A stretch of 64,000 bases of DNA from Pedobacter psychrodurus (lineage in GTDB: Bacteria > Bacteroidota > Bacteroidia > Sphingobacteriales > Sphingobacteriaceae): positions 124,001-188,000 of the forward strand of contig NZ_SJSO01000009.1 of the NCBI RefSeq assembly GCF_004331735.1. Reading direction: 5' to 3'. Positions 1 to 7,925 of the stretch are shown one piece after another (position 1 is the stretch's first letter; every line of letters begins with the position of its first letter). Made by a program: the position numbers and the translations under genes. The notes below the pieces were generated by a model, which worked only from the letters and a program-made list of their open reading frames with translations, had not been told where the DNA came from and did no database searches.

Positions 1-125
1 TAAAAGTTTTTTCCTTAATTATACCAAATAGCTTTTTTATTATATCAACCTATGAAGCCCTTATACAAAAGCTAATATGAAGGGTAAGCCTGCCAAAATA
101 TATTAGGTCATCCAACTTTAAAATC

Positions 126-203
126 TTAGTATCAAATAGACATCATGCATACATTTAGTATATTTATATACTTTAATATCGTAACTTAGTATAATAATAT
201 ACA
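126..203. promoter_or_regulatory. Paired palindromic operator candidate upstream of folE operon
   Basis: Two palindromes lie just before folE: AGTATA-TTTA-TATACT at 157-172 and AGTATA-ATAA-TATACA at 188-203 (one mismatch). Their centres are 31 bp apart, about three helical turns. A weaker half site, TTAGTAT, sits at 126-132, and TTAGTAT itself recurs at 155 and 186. MarR-family proteins usually bind AT-rich palindromes of about this size, and a MarR gene lies inside the downstream operon, so autoregulation is a reasonable inference. No experimental support is visible. Confidence 0.5.
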
Positions 204-220
204 AAAACAAATAAATAAAT

Positions 221-868
221 ATGCCAGAAGAGAACCTAGCAGATTACGAAATCGAACCAGAGCGTTATAGAACGCCTTTAAGAGCAAATGCGTTTGAGAT
301 TGATGATGACACTAAGATTGCGCTTATATCAGAACACTTTACCAGCATACTAAATATCCTTGGGCTTGATCTAAGAGATGATAGCCTTAAAGGAACACCG
401 GACAGGATTGCTAAAATGTATGTTAAAGAAATATTTAGTGGTTTAAACCCGTCAAACAAACCTGTTGCAACCCTTTTTGAAAACCATTACCGCTATAGTG
501 AGATGCTGGTTGAGAAAAACATATCCGTTTTCAGTAATTGCGAGCATCACTTTGTCCCCATTACCGGGAAAGCACATGTAGCCTACATCAGCAAGGGAAA
601 AGTGATAGGCCTGTCCAAGCTCAACCGTATCGTACAGTACTATTCGAGGAGGCCACAGGTACAGGAAAGACTGACCGTTCAGATCGCCGAGGAGATCAAA
701 CGGGTTATGGAAACTGATGATGTAGCGGTCATGATTGATGCTAACCACCATTGTGTATCCTCACGCGGAATCCAGGACACTGGCAGCTCGACTATAAGTA
801 CATCCTTCAGTGGAAAATTTAAGGATACTGCTACTAGAAACGAATTTTTAAGATATATAGGACAATGA
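221..868 (+). CDS. folE: GTP cyclohydrolase I
   Basis: This 215-residue protein is predicted to convert GTP to 7,8-dihydroneopterin triphosphate, the first step to folate and tetrahydropterin cofactors, in the cytoplasm. The zinc/catalytic residues of the family are present: Cys107 and His109/110 in SNCEHHFVP, and Cys178 in HHCVSSRGI. The length matches bacterial type I enzymes. The ATG at 221 is the first start after an AT-rich leader with two palindromes. It is the first gene of a tight operon, and its stop overlaps the next start in an ATGA arrangement. The setting beside an SDR and flavin enzymes rather than fol genes suggests a dedicated pterin supply. The enzyme call is firm; the special role is inference. 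Confidence 0.95.
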   Translation: MPEENLADYEIEPERYRTPLRANAFEIDDDTKIALISEHFTSILNILGLDLRDDSLKGTPDRIAKMYVKEIFSGLNPSNKPVATLFENHYRYSEMLVEKNISVFSNCEHHFVPITGKAHVAYISKGKVIGLSKLNRIVQYYSRRPQVQERLTVQIAEEIKRVMETDDVAVMIDANHHCVSSRGIQDTGSSTISTSFSGKFKDTATRNEFLRYIGQ

Positions 869-1584
869 GATTCAAGGATAAAAACATTCTTATCATCGGG
901 GGGAGTTCGGGTATCGGCTTCGACCTGGTAAAGTTATTGGACAGGGAGGGCGTAAATGTTTATACCGTATCCAGAACTAGATCAGATAGCTGGCCAGCGT
1001 CGGTTCGCTACCAAGCTACCGATGTGCTGGACAACATGAGTCCCCTTTCTTCCTTTCTACCCGATGAGCTCCACGGACTGGTATACTGCGTTGGCAGTAT
1101 CAACCTTAAGCCCTTTTCAAGGATAAGCGAAAAAGACCTGATAGAAGACTTCAGGCTGAATGTTGTAGGTGCAGCCCTATCTGTACAAATTGCGTTAAAA
1201 TCATTAAAAAATGTTCATTCAGCTTCAGTTGTATTCATTAGCTCGGTAGCAGCCAGAACAGGAATGGGTTTCCACTCCAGCATTGCTGCCGCTAAAGCCG
1301 CACTTGAGGGACTTGCAATATCGCTGGCTGCAGAGCTGAGCGCAGGCGGAATTAGGGTAAATGTAGTTTCTCCATCCCTGACTAATACGCCACTTTCCTC
1401 CAAACTGCTTAATACACCAGATAAAATGGAAGCTTCGGCGAAAAGACATCCCCTGGGAAAATACGGAGAGCCGGGAGATATAAGTGCCGCTATTGCATTC
1501 CTGCTTTCTGAAGACAGCGGCTGGATAACAGGGCAGGTTATAGCGGTAGATGGTGGCATGAGCAGCTTAAGGACAAACCTCTAA
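865..1584 (+). CDS. Atypical SDR family oxidoreductase
   Basis: A 239-residue Rossmann protein of the short-chain dehydrogenase/reductase family. The cofactor glycine motif GGSSGIG is at residues 12-18, the conserved Asn is at about 99, and the C-terminal GQVIAVDGGMSS region is typical. The catalytic site is unusual: Ser126/127 and Lys144 are present, but the Tyr of YxxxK is replaced by Ile140 (IAAAK), with His137 at K-7. It therefore may not use the standard Tyr-Lys mechanism. It overlaps folE by 4 bp and is followed 6 bp later by a flavin reductase, so translation is probably coupled. A pterin-reducing role fits the neighbourhood but is inference; the substrate is unknown. Confidence 0.88.
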   Translation: MRFKDKNILIIGGSSGIGFDLVKLLDREGVNVYTVSRTRSDSWPASVRYQATDVLDNMSPLSSFLPDELHGLVYCVGSINLKPFSRISEKDLIEDFRLNVVGAALSVQIALKSLKNVHSASVVFISSVAARTGMGFHSSIAAAKAALEGLAISLAAELSAGGIRVNVVSPSLTNTPLSSKLLNTPDKMEASAKRHPLGKYGEPGDISAAIAFLLSEDSGWITGQVIAVDGGMSSLRTNL

Positions 1585-1590
1585 CAGGAT

Positions 1591-2220
1591 ATGGATATCA
1601 CTCAACAAACAATACAACAGATGGACCATGCTCACCGGGCAACACTAATCAACTCGCTTCCGGGCTACAAATGTCTGCAACTGGTTGGCACTACCGGAAT
1701 AAACGGGCATAGCAATCTTGGCCTTTTCAATTCAGTAGTTCATTTGGGAGCCTCTCCTGCCTTGCTCGGGATGGTTTTCCGCCCAAAGTCAGCAGATCAC
1801 GACACCTTAAGCAACATCGAGCGTACAGGGTTCTATACCTTCAACAACGTAACTGGTTCTTTTTTGGAGCAGGCACACCAGACCAGCGCAAGGTACCCAA
1901 GCGGTTTTTCTGAATTTGTAGAATGCGGGTTAACGGAATTCTTTATAGCTGGGTTCGATGCGCCATTCGTTGCAGAATCCACCATCAGGATTGCACTGAC
2001 TTTGAAAGAAATCTTACCCATTAAAATTAATGGAACTACTCTGGTTATTGGCGAGATAAGTTATATCAGCATGAATGATGCACTAATTGCTACTGATGGT
2101 TATATCGACCACGGAAAGGCCGGTACTATTACCACCACAGGATTGGACAGCTATTTTGAAGCACAGCATATTGCAAGACTGAGCTATGCTAAGCCTGGTC
2201 TTCCCCTTAAGCGATTTTAA
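1591..2220 (+). CDS. Flavin reductase-like (FMN-binding) protein
   Basis: A 209-residue protein resembling the flavin-reductase-like domain family. It has an N-terminal beta-rich FMN-binding part (LLGMVFRPKSADHDTLSNI, then a YTFNNV segment) and a later substrate-facing half. Members typically bind FMN as split-barrel dimers and reduce free flavin with NAD(P)H, although some act on other substrates. It follows the SDR by 6 bp and precedes the FAD oxidoreductase, so reduced flavin might be supplied locally. No signal peptide is visible, so it is likely cytoplasmic. The family call is good; the electron donor and partner are not resolved. Confidence 0.82.
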   Translation: MDITQQTIQQMDHAHRATLINSLPGYKCLQLVGTTGINGHSNLGLFNSVVHLGASPALLGMVFRPKSADHDTLSNIERTGFYTFNNVTGSFLEQAHQTSARYPSGFSEFVECGLTEFFIAGFDAPFVAESTIRIALTLKEILPIKINGTTLVIGEISYISMNDALIATDGYIDHGKAGTITTTGLDSYFEAQHIARLSYAKPGLPLKRF

Positions 2221-2236
2221 AAATCCAAAAACAGTT

Positions 2237-3496
2237 ATGAAAGGAGAAAAATTCGATATTATCATAATTGGTGCTGGAATTGCAGGCCTTTCAGCTGCAA
2301 AGCTGCTAAAGCAGGTAGGCAAAAAGATCCTGGTGATCGAGGCATCAGACGTGCCTGGGGGCAGGATAAGAAGCGACTATAAGGATGGCTTTATTCTAGA
2401 CCACGGGTTTCAGGTACTGCTCACTGCTTATCCAGAGGCCAAAAAACTGTTGGATTACAAAAAACTTAACCTCAGGTCTTTTCTTCCAGGAGCAGAAATC
2501 CTCGATGAACAGGGAAGCCATAAAATCGGGGATCCGTTAAGGGAGCCTTTGATGCTGATCAGAACCCTTTTTTCCCCTATCGGGAGCCTTGGCGATAAGT
2601 TACGTCTACTGAAGTTAAAGTTAAGGCTTTCCTTTAGCACCGTTGAAGAAATATTCCAAAAAAAAGAAACTAGCACACTATCGTACTTAAACGACCTGGG
2701 CTTCAGCGAAAAATTCATAGCAAAATTCTTCAGGCCTTTCTTTTCTGGGATCTTTCTGGAAAACAAACTTGAGACATCCAGCAGGATGTTCGAATTCGTA
2801 TTTAAGATGCTTAGTGAAGGGGCTGCTGCCGTTCCTGCCCTCGGCATGGGCGAAATCAGCAGACAACTGGCCGGTTGCCTAAACCAAGATGAACTTCTTG
2901 TTGGTGAGAAAATCACAGATATAAAAAATGGAGTGGCGTTTGGAAACTCAGGGGCAGCATATGAAGCCGATAATATCATTATCGCCACGGGCACCCAAAA
3001 TCTTTCCCAAAGAAACCAGGATATGGATAAGCACCTGGTAAAAGACGCTTTAACAATGTATTTTTCAACCGAGGAAAGGACAGTACGCAGCAAACGGATA
3101 GCACTCAATGCCATCAGTGGACAGTTGATCTATAATATCGCTTTTATGGAACAAATTTCACCATCATACGCGCCTGAAGGGCAGTCACTGATTTCGGTAT
3201 CAGTAATAACAGCCAATATTCACGGAAAGGCTGACCTTGAAGAAGCGGTGAGAAATGAACTTCTGCAGTGGTACAAAGGAGCCGAACAATGGAAACTGTT
3301 GGCCACCTACGCTATCCCCCATGCCCTTCCTGATAATAGGACTGCCAGGAACGAAATGGATATGGAAATAATCCGAATAGATGAGAAATGCTACCTCTGC
3401 GGTGATTATCTGCTGAACGGATCGATAAACGGGGCAATAAAAAGTGCCTATCTAGTGGTAGCTGAAATACTTAAAACCGGACAGACGGCCGATTAG
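2237..3496 (+). CDS. NAD(P)/FAD-dependent amine-oxidase-like oxidoreductase
   Basis: About 419 residues from the ATG at 2237. A longer frame begins at 2186 inside the previous gene, but the dinucleotide-binding motif IIIIGAGIAGLSAAKLL sits naturally about 7 residues after the Met at 2237. The C-terminal CYLCGDYLLNGSINGAIKSA is the second FAD-contact region of the amine oxidase/protoporphyrinogen oxidase/carotenoid desaturase superfamily. The middle, with RPFFSGIFL, LETSSRMFEFVFKM and ALGMGEI, matches members I associate with bacterial photolyase-linked clusters. Its place two genes from a phytoene/squalene synthase makes an isoprenoid oxidation or desaturation role possible. The substrate is undetermined. 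Confidence 0.85.
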   Translation: MKGEKFDIIIIGAGIAGLSAAKLLKQVGKKILVIEASDVPGGRIRSDYKDGFILDHGFQVLLTAYPEAKKLLDYKKLNLRSFLPGAEILDEQGSHKIGDPLREPLMLIRTLFSPIGSLGDKLRLLKLKLRLSFSTVEEIFQKKETSTLSYLNDLGFSEKFIAKFFRPFFSGIFLENKLETSSRMFEFVFKMLSEGAAAVPALGMGEISRQLAGCLNQDELLVGEKITDIKNGVAFGNSGAAYEADNIIIATGTQNLSQRNQDMDKHLVKDALTMYFSTEERTVRSKRIALNAISGQLIYNIAFMEQISPSYAPEGQSLISVSVITANIHGKADLEEAVRNELLQWYKGAEQWKLLATYAIPHALPDNRTARNEMDMEIIRIDEKCYLCGDYLLNGSINGAIKSAYLVVAEILKTGQTAD

Positions 3497-3542
3497 ATAA
3501 CCAGAACACAAAATTCTAGTCAAAAACATAAACCATACCATC

Positions 3543-4154
3543 ATGATGTACAATCTTCTTAGTGAACTTATAGCACTTGTAAAAACCTACGAAAGCAGCA
3601 CTGACCTCCCAAAAGCGGATTTGGCTTCATTCATCAGCTGGCTTAATGACCGCAATGGAAACCGGGAGGCCAGCGCCCATGAGCCCGTTTGGGAAGGGAA
3701 AGCAAAGGGGCGTTCTGCAGATAGCGTGATCAATACCTCACTGGTCCATTTGTACCGTTATGCCAAATTCCATGCAAAAGCGGCTATAACAGGCTCCTCT
3801 TTTTCCACGCCCGATGATTTCATCTACCTGATCAGCCTGGCCTCTGGCGGCAGTATGAGCAAAACCGCTCTGATTAAACAAAATATCCATGAAAAAGCAA
3901 CAGGTACACTGATCGTAAACAGGTTGCAAAAAAAAGGTTTGGTAGAGCAGCACACCACCGATAACGATAAAAGAAGCAGGATTATTCATATTACACCAAA
4001 AGGCAGCCAGCAATTGAAAGAGCATATCGAAAACATCAAGATCGCTTCTGCTAACGTTACAGCGCCTCTTTCGGACCCAGAAAAAATGGCCCTGATCCGC
4101 CTACTGCTTAAGCTCGAAGATTTCCATCACGAAAAGTCATCTGGAAAACTGTAA
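3543..4154 (+). CDS. MarR family winged-helix regulator
   Basis: A 203-residue protein with a winged helix-turn-helix at about residues 95-185. The helices around MSKTALIKQNIHEKATGTLIVNRL and the wing TDNDKRSRIIHITPKG are typical of MarR. The N-terminus is longer than in classic MarR proteins (about 140-150 residues) and may hold an extra helical region. Two adjacent ATGs (3543, 3546) are possible starts. It lies 46 bp after the FAD oxidoreductase and 81 bp before the prenyl synthase, inside the same-strand cluster. It is the natural candidate to bind the palindromes upstream of folE; that link is inference. Confidence 0.9.
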   Translation: MMYNLLSELIALVKTYESSTDLPKADLASFISWLNDRNGNREASAHEPVWEGKAKGRSADSVINTSLVHLYRYAKFHAKAAITGSSFSTPDDFIYLISLASGGSMSKTALIKQNIHEKATGTLIVNRLQKKGLVEQHTTDNDKRSRIIHITPKGSQQLKEHIENIKIASANVTAPLSDPEKMALIRLLLKLEDFHHEKSSGKL

Positions 4155-4198
4155 CAACTGGCATAAAGTATATAACATTGCCACATTAAGATCTATCC

Positions 4199-4217
4199 GA
4201 GCCACAGTTGTGGTCTC
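4199..4217 (+). promoter_or_regulatory. Leader hairpin before phytoene/squalene synthase
   Basis: GAG-CCACA-gt-TGTGG-t-CTC can fold into a hairpin with one bulge, ending 18 nt before the synthase ATG. There is no U-tract after it, so it is not a standard terminator. AGTATA half sites like those before folE lie on both sides (4168 and 4223). It could affect translation or transcript stability; no known class was recognised. Confidence 0.35.
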
Positions 4218-4235
4218 TCACCAGTATAAAAAGTA

Positions 4236-5072
4236 ATGAAAGAAATCTTTGATAAAGTATCTGCGGAGTGCAGTAGAAACCTTACCAGAACATATAGCAC
4301 CAGTTTTTCACTGGGTATTAATTTTCTAGACAAAAAAATCCGGGGACCTATCTATGCCATTTATGGATTCGTAAGGCTCGCCGACGAGATCGTTGACAGC
4401 TTCCATGGATATGATAAGGCATCCCTGTTATCCAAGTTCAAAAGGGATTGTTTGGAAGCAATCGTGGACTCGATAAGCCTCAACCCTGTCCTCAATTCCT
4501 TCCAGGAGGTAGTCAAGAGGTATAGTATAGAGCTGGAACTCATCCATCTTTTCCTCAACAGCATGGAAATGGATCTACAAAGTGAAGTTTACTCGCCGGA
4601 AAAATATGAGCGTTATATCCTGGGGTCAGCTCAGGTTGTAGGCCTGATGTGCCTGCATGTTTTTACCGAAGGCGATAGTGCAAGTTATGAGCGGCTGAAA
4701 GGGTCGGCGATGAAATTGGGCTCAGCTTTCCAAAAAGTCAATTTTCTAAGGGACGTAAACGCAGACTTTCATCTCCTTGGCCGTACATACTTCCCAGGTG
4801 TTGACCTATCCTATTTTTCTGACGAAAAAAAGAGGGCGATCGAAGAGGACATCGCAGCGGAATTCGATGCCGCACTGGAAGGGATACGCGAGTTACCCAG
4901 ATCATCAAGAAATGGTGTTTATCTCGCTTATATCTATTATAGAAAACTTTTTGATAAAATCAGAAAAAAAACGGCAAACCAGGTAATGGCAGAGCGGATC
5001 AGGATCTCAAATGCCCATAAATTTACGCTGATGTTCAGCTCGCTTCTCCGCCAGCAAACCGGCAGAATATAA
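4236..5072 (+). CDS. Phytoene/squalene synthase family protein
   Basis: A 278-residue head-to-head prenyl synthase that would join two prenyl diphosphates (GGPP to phytoene, or FPP to a squalene precursor). Both Mg-binding aspartate motifs are visible: DEIVD at residues 50-54, and D173/D177 within NFLRDVNADFHLLGRTYFP. The length is typical of CrtB-type enzymes. No carotenoid desaturase or cyclase of the usual crtI/crtY type lies in the window; the only candidate redox partner is the FAD oxidoreductase upstream. It ends the operon and is followed by a strong hairpin. Whether it makes phytoene or a squalene-type product cannot be told from motifs. Confidence 0.9.
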   Translation: MKEIFDKVSAECSRNLTRTYSTSFSLGINFLDKKIRGPIYAIYGFVRLADEIVDSFHGYDKASLLSKFKRDCLEAIVDSISLNPVLNSFQEVVKRYSIELELIHLFLNSMEMDLQSEVYSPEKYERYILGSAQVVGLMCLHVFTEGDSASYERLKGSAMKLGSAFQKVNFLRDVNADFHLLGRTYFPGVDLSYFSDEKKRAIEEDIAAEFDAALEGIRELPRSSRNGVYLAYIYYRKLFDKIRKKTANQVMAERIRISNAHKFTLMFSSLLRQQTGRI

Positions 5073-5187
5073 ACAGCTACGCGCAAGGGGAAAAGCAACA
5101 TTACAAAAAGATAAAAAACACCCCTTACCTAGAGAAAAAATAGTTAAGCCTGATCTGCATTTAAAAAAATGAAAACAATAAAAAAAG

Positions 5188-5232
5188 AAAACTTTCAAAA
5201 TCTGTGCAGCTTGCAGTGATTTTGAAAGTTTT
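5188..5232. terminator. Bidirectional hairpin terminator after the folE-crtB-like operon
   Basis: A perfect 15-bp inverted repeat (5188-5202 with 5218-5232) flanks a 15-nt loop that itself contains TGCA/TGCA. The right arm ends GTTTTAAT and the left begins with AAAA, so it can terminate from either side. It lies 115 bp after the stop of the last operon gene. Confidence 0.75.
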
Positions 5233-5352
5233 AATCATTTTGCTACCTTTAAACCTAAGAATTTGCACTCAAAAAAATAAAGGTGAGTTTTTTAATGTCT
5301 TAAGGCAGACAACAAAATGTAAGCAACTGATTTGCAGCCATATAAATCGACA

Positions 5353-5374
5353 GGTTCGACTCCCTTCGGCTCCA
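5353..5374 (+). other. tRNA 3'-end-like fragment (T-arm and acceptor remnant)
   Basis: The 22-nt stretch contains a T-loop signature (GGTTCGACTCC) followed by CTTCGGCTCCA, as at a tRNA 3' end. The 5' half of a tRNA (D-arm, anticodon arm, matching 5' acceptor strand) was not found upstream. It directly abuts the RHS remnant. Such 3' tRNA pieces are left at integration sites of mobile elements, but no integrase lies nearby. It could also be chance. Confidence 0.4.
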
Positions 5375-5379
5375 CTGGA

Positions 5380-5990
5380 AGGGATTGGTTCCATTCCATC
5401 CGGATCAACAAACCTGATTGGATTATTGAAGGCATAATTATATGGAGAATGCCTCCTCATCTTATCTGCCAGTGGATCAATCACATTCCAACGCCCAATT
5501 ACCGGATCATAAAATCTCACGCCACAATCAAGCTGCCAAGCTCTTCTTGTAGTTCTTTGCCGTTATAGGTATACTTATTTACCCCTGCGCTAGCAGTATT
5601 CCTCATCCCAAAGGCATAATAATTATCTACCTGTAGAGTTTGCAATGCAAGGGTAGTTGGGTGCCTATTGAAAGTATAACGTACATTGCCCAGATGATCG
5701 GTTAAGTTATGCTCATAACTATAATTACCACCACTGTTCCTGGCTATCCCAGTTTCGGTATGGATGATATCGATCGAATTTCCATTGTACTCTATTCCAT
5801 CAATGTAATGCCTGATTGTCCCATTGCTAACTTTGCGGAGTTTTTCATCAGTCGCATCATATGTATATGTTATATTTACTGACCCGCTAACTCCGGTTAC
5901 CGGAAGGTTTTGACTGTTATAAGTCAGGGCAAAACCATTCCGCCCATCAAAGATTGAGTTCCCGTTAGGGTCATACTGATATTACTTGTT
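5380..5990 (-). pseudogene. RHS repeat-associated core domain remnant
   Basis: Minus-strand conceptual translation gives a run of RHS hallmarks in order: [57 protein letters not shown] and then [10 protein letters not shown]...DPDGMEP. The last part is in a different frame, so there is a frameshift near 5525-5540, and a stop precedes the first repeat near 5980. The large N-terminal part and any C-terminal toxin are missing. RHS proteins are large secreted or surface polymorphic-toxin scaffolds; this is only the terminal core. The sequence past DPDGMEP runs into tRNA-like DNA, indicating a recombination breakpoint. No immunity gene was recognised. Confidence 0.85.
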
Positions 5991-6149
5991 TCCATAATCA
6001 ACTCAAAGGGATAAAACAATTTTCGCTAAAGAAATTTATTATAATGTGATCTGCTCACCTATTAAAAGTTCATGACACTGAAATCTACATCATTCCTTAC
6101 TTAAAGTTAATATGGAGTTCATACTTAGCGACTAGTTTTGCTCGCAGTT

Positions 6150-6758
6150 ATGAATCTATCCTCTGACAGTAATTTATTCGAATTGATAAAAGCCAGCAAT
6201 CATTTGGCTTATACTTCAATTATAGATAAATACTGGGAAGAATTGTTCAGACATATCTACCCAAAGATCAAAAATTCGGAAGACGCTAAAGATATTGTTC
6301 AGGATATTTTCCTTAGCCTTTGGAAAAACCGCTTAAACATTTCACTTAATGAAAAAGATAGCCTTGCCCCCTATCTATTTAGGTCGGCCAAATATGCGGT
6401 GATCAATTATTTTTCCAGACCAGGGATAACTATTGCAGATGAGCAGAAATTATCGGCAGCTTTAAATGCACCTTCTGAAACAAAAACGGACGATAAGTTG
6501 CTAATAAATGAGCTCCAAAACTTACTTGAGCGTGAAGTTAACCAACTGCCTGAAAGGTTACAACTACCCTACCGCTTAAGCCGGGAACAGGATCTCTCTA
6601 TCAGGGAAATTGCAAAAAAACTTTCCCTGTCTGAACAGACTGTTAAAAACAATATCAGCGCAGCTTTAAGCGCAATACGTTTTAAGTTAGGAAAATACAA
6701 TTCTGAGGGGACAATTATTTATATCCTGGCATTTGCGGCCTTGCTTCACCACAAATAG
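6150..6758 (+). CDS. ECF RNA polymerase sigma factor
   Basis: A 202-residue sigma-70-family protein from ATG 6150; a TTG at 6138 is less likely. Region 2 is seen in DAKDIVQDIFLSLWKN and region 4 in LPYRLSREQDLSIREIAKKLSLSEQTVKNNISAALSAIR. A short hydrophobic tail (IIYILAFAALLHHK) is common in Bacteroidetes FecI-like sigmas. A FecR anti-sigma gene and an STN-containing SusC follow on the same strand, which is the classical signal-transducing uptake arrangement. It probably drives transcription of the downstream SusCD-phosphodiesterase genes when substrate binds the receptor. Confidence 0.92.
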   Translation: MNLSSDSNLFELIKASNHLAYTSIIDKYWEELFRHIYPKIKNSEDAKDIVQDIFLSLWKNRLNISLNEKDSLAPYLFRSAKYAVINYFSRPGITIADEQKLSAALNAPSETKTDDKLLINELQNLLEREVNQLPERLQLPYRLSREQDLSIREIAKKLSLSEQTVKNNISAALSAIRFKLGKYNSEGTIIYILAFAALLHHK

Positions 6759-6822
6759 TTAACGAAAGCTTAACACACGCTTAAAGTACCCCACTACCTT
6801 AGCTGTGATATCTATAGTAACG

Positions 6823-7797
6823 ATGTCACAACACAAAAATCAAAAAGCATTAAAATCGGTACTTAAAAAATATCTTGAGGAAAAAGCAAACCCACAAGAA
6901 GCCGAGGCTGTAGAAAACTGGTATGAAGAACTGGGCAAAGAATCTGATTCAACTCCATACCTGAACCATGCGGGTGCGATAAATAACTTAAGTAGGTTGA
7001 TCAAAAATAATATACTACAGCAAATCCTGGAACAAAGAAAAACCAAATTGCGGTCGCAGTATATAAAGTATGCAGCCATATTTCTTTTAATGATCAGCGC
7101 AGGGCTTATCATTTTCCAAAGTTATCATGCCAGCAGAATACCTCTAGCGGATATCACTTTTAAATCCAGCCATGAGGCTGCCAAGGAAATAACTTTAAAA
7201 GATGGTTCAATTATACTGCTAAATGTTGGAAGTGAATTAATTGTAGCCCAAGACTTTGGAAAATACGAACGAAATGTATCACTACAAGGTGAAGCATTTT
7301 TTAAAATAGCAAAAGATAAGCGAAAGCCTTTCATCATAAAATCTGGAATCCTCAAAACAACAGTTGTAGGCACCTCATTCAATATTAACGCATATCCTGA
7401 CCAAGATAGAATTAAAATTGCAGTCGCCAGTGGGAAAGTGAGGATCGCTAGAAAAACAGCAGCAGGAGAAGAAGTGCTGGCTATTGGCATGACCAAAGAC
7501 GCTAGTTTAACTTTTGATAAATCCACAGGAAGTGCAGCGCTTAAAACTGAAGATGCTGCACTGATATCTTCATGGAAAGACAATAAACTCTATATCGATA
7601 ATGCGACAATAAGTGAAATCGCAAAGCAGCTTGAGCGATACTATCACCTAAAAGTAGTCTACAACCCAAAAATCGATAAAGGTAAAAGATATACGATCCG
7701 CTTTAACCATGAACCAGCAAACAGGGTAATGGAAATCCTGTCCATACTTACGAAAACAAAATTCACCTACCAAACCAATCAAATCACCATAAAATAA
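6823..7797 (+). CDS. FecR family anti-sigma factor
   Basis: About 324 residues from ATG 6823; an upstream GTG at 6805 is an alternative. The protein has a short cytoplasmic N-terminus, one membrane segment (AAIFLLMISAGLIIF, near residue 85), a periplasmic FecR domain (DGSIILLNVGSELIV, GEAFFKIAKDKRKPFIIKS, VVGTSFNINAY) and a C-terminal DUF4974-like region (ISEIAKQLERYYHLKVVY). It would hold the upstream sigma factor inactive and relay a signal from the STN domain of the adjacent SusC. The gap to the sigma gene is 64 bp; the SusC follows after a two-hairpin leader. Confidence 0.93.
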   Translation: MSQHKNQKALKSVLKKYLEEKANPQEAEAVENWYEELGKESDSTPYLNHAGAINNLSRLIKNNILQQILEQRKTKLRSQYIKYAAIFLLMISAGLIIFQSYHASRIPLADITFKSSHEAAKEITLKDGSIILLNVGSELIVAQDFGKYERNVSLQGEAFFKIAKDKRKPFIIKSGILKTTVVGTSFNINAYPDQDRIKIAVASGKVRIARKTAAGEEVLAIGMTKDASLTFDKSTGSAALKTEDAALISSWKDNKLYIDNATISEIAKQLERYYHLKVVYNPKIDKGKRYTIRFNHEPANRVMEILSILTKTKFTYQTNQITIK

Positions 7798-7829
7798 GGA
7801 TTATGTAACAGGTATAAAAAACAAAAAAA

Positions 7830-7883
7830 GCCGAAAATGCGCTAACACTTTCGGCCAGTTATGAGCATTGAAGCAATGCTCAT
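7830..7883 (+). promoter_or_regulatory. Tandem hairpins between fecR and susC
   Basis: Two stem-loops lie in the 128-bp gap. The first is GCCGAAA/TTTCGGC (7830-7836 with 7849-7855). The second is a 10-bp perfect stem, ATGAGCATTG/CAATGCTCAT, with a 3-nt loop (7861-7883). Neither is followed by a long U-tract. They may separate low expression of sigma/fecR from high expression of susCD, by attenuation or mRNA stabilisation. Confidence 0.5.
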
Positions 7884-7925
7884 CATTTCCAATGATCGCT
7901 TAAAAACATTAAAAACTATTCAAAT

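Noticed and set aside
5341-5400. Complete tRNA gene
   Set aside because: Only the T-arm and 3' acceptor part is recognisable; no D-arm or anticodon arm upstream.
5204-5437. Plus-strand reading frame of 77 codons
   Set aside because: It overlaps the terminator hairpin and the antisense of the RHS remnant, and shows no family resemblance.
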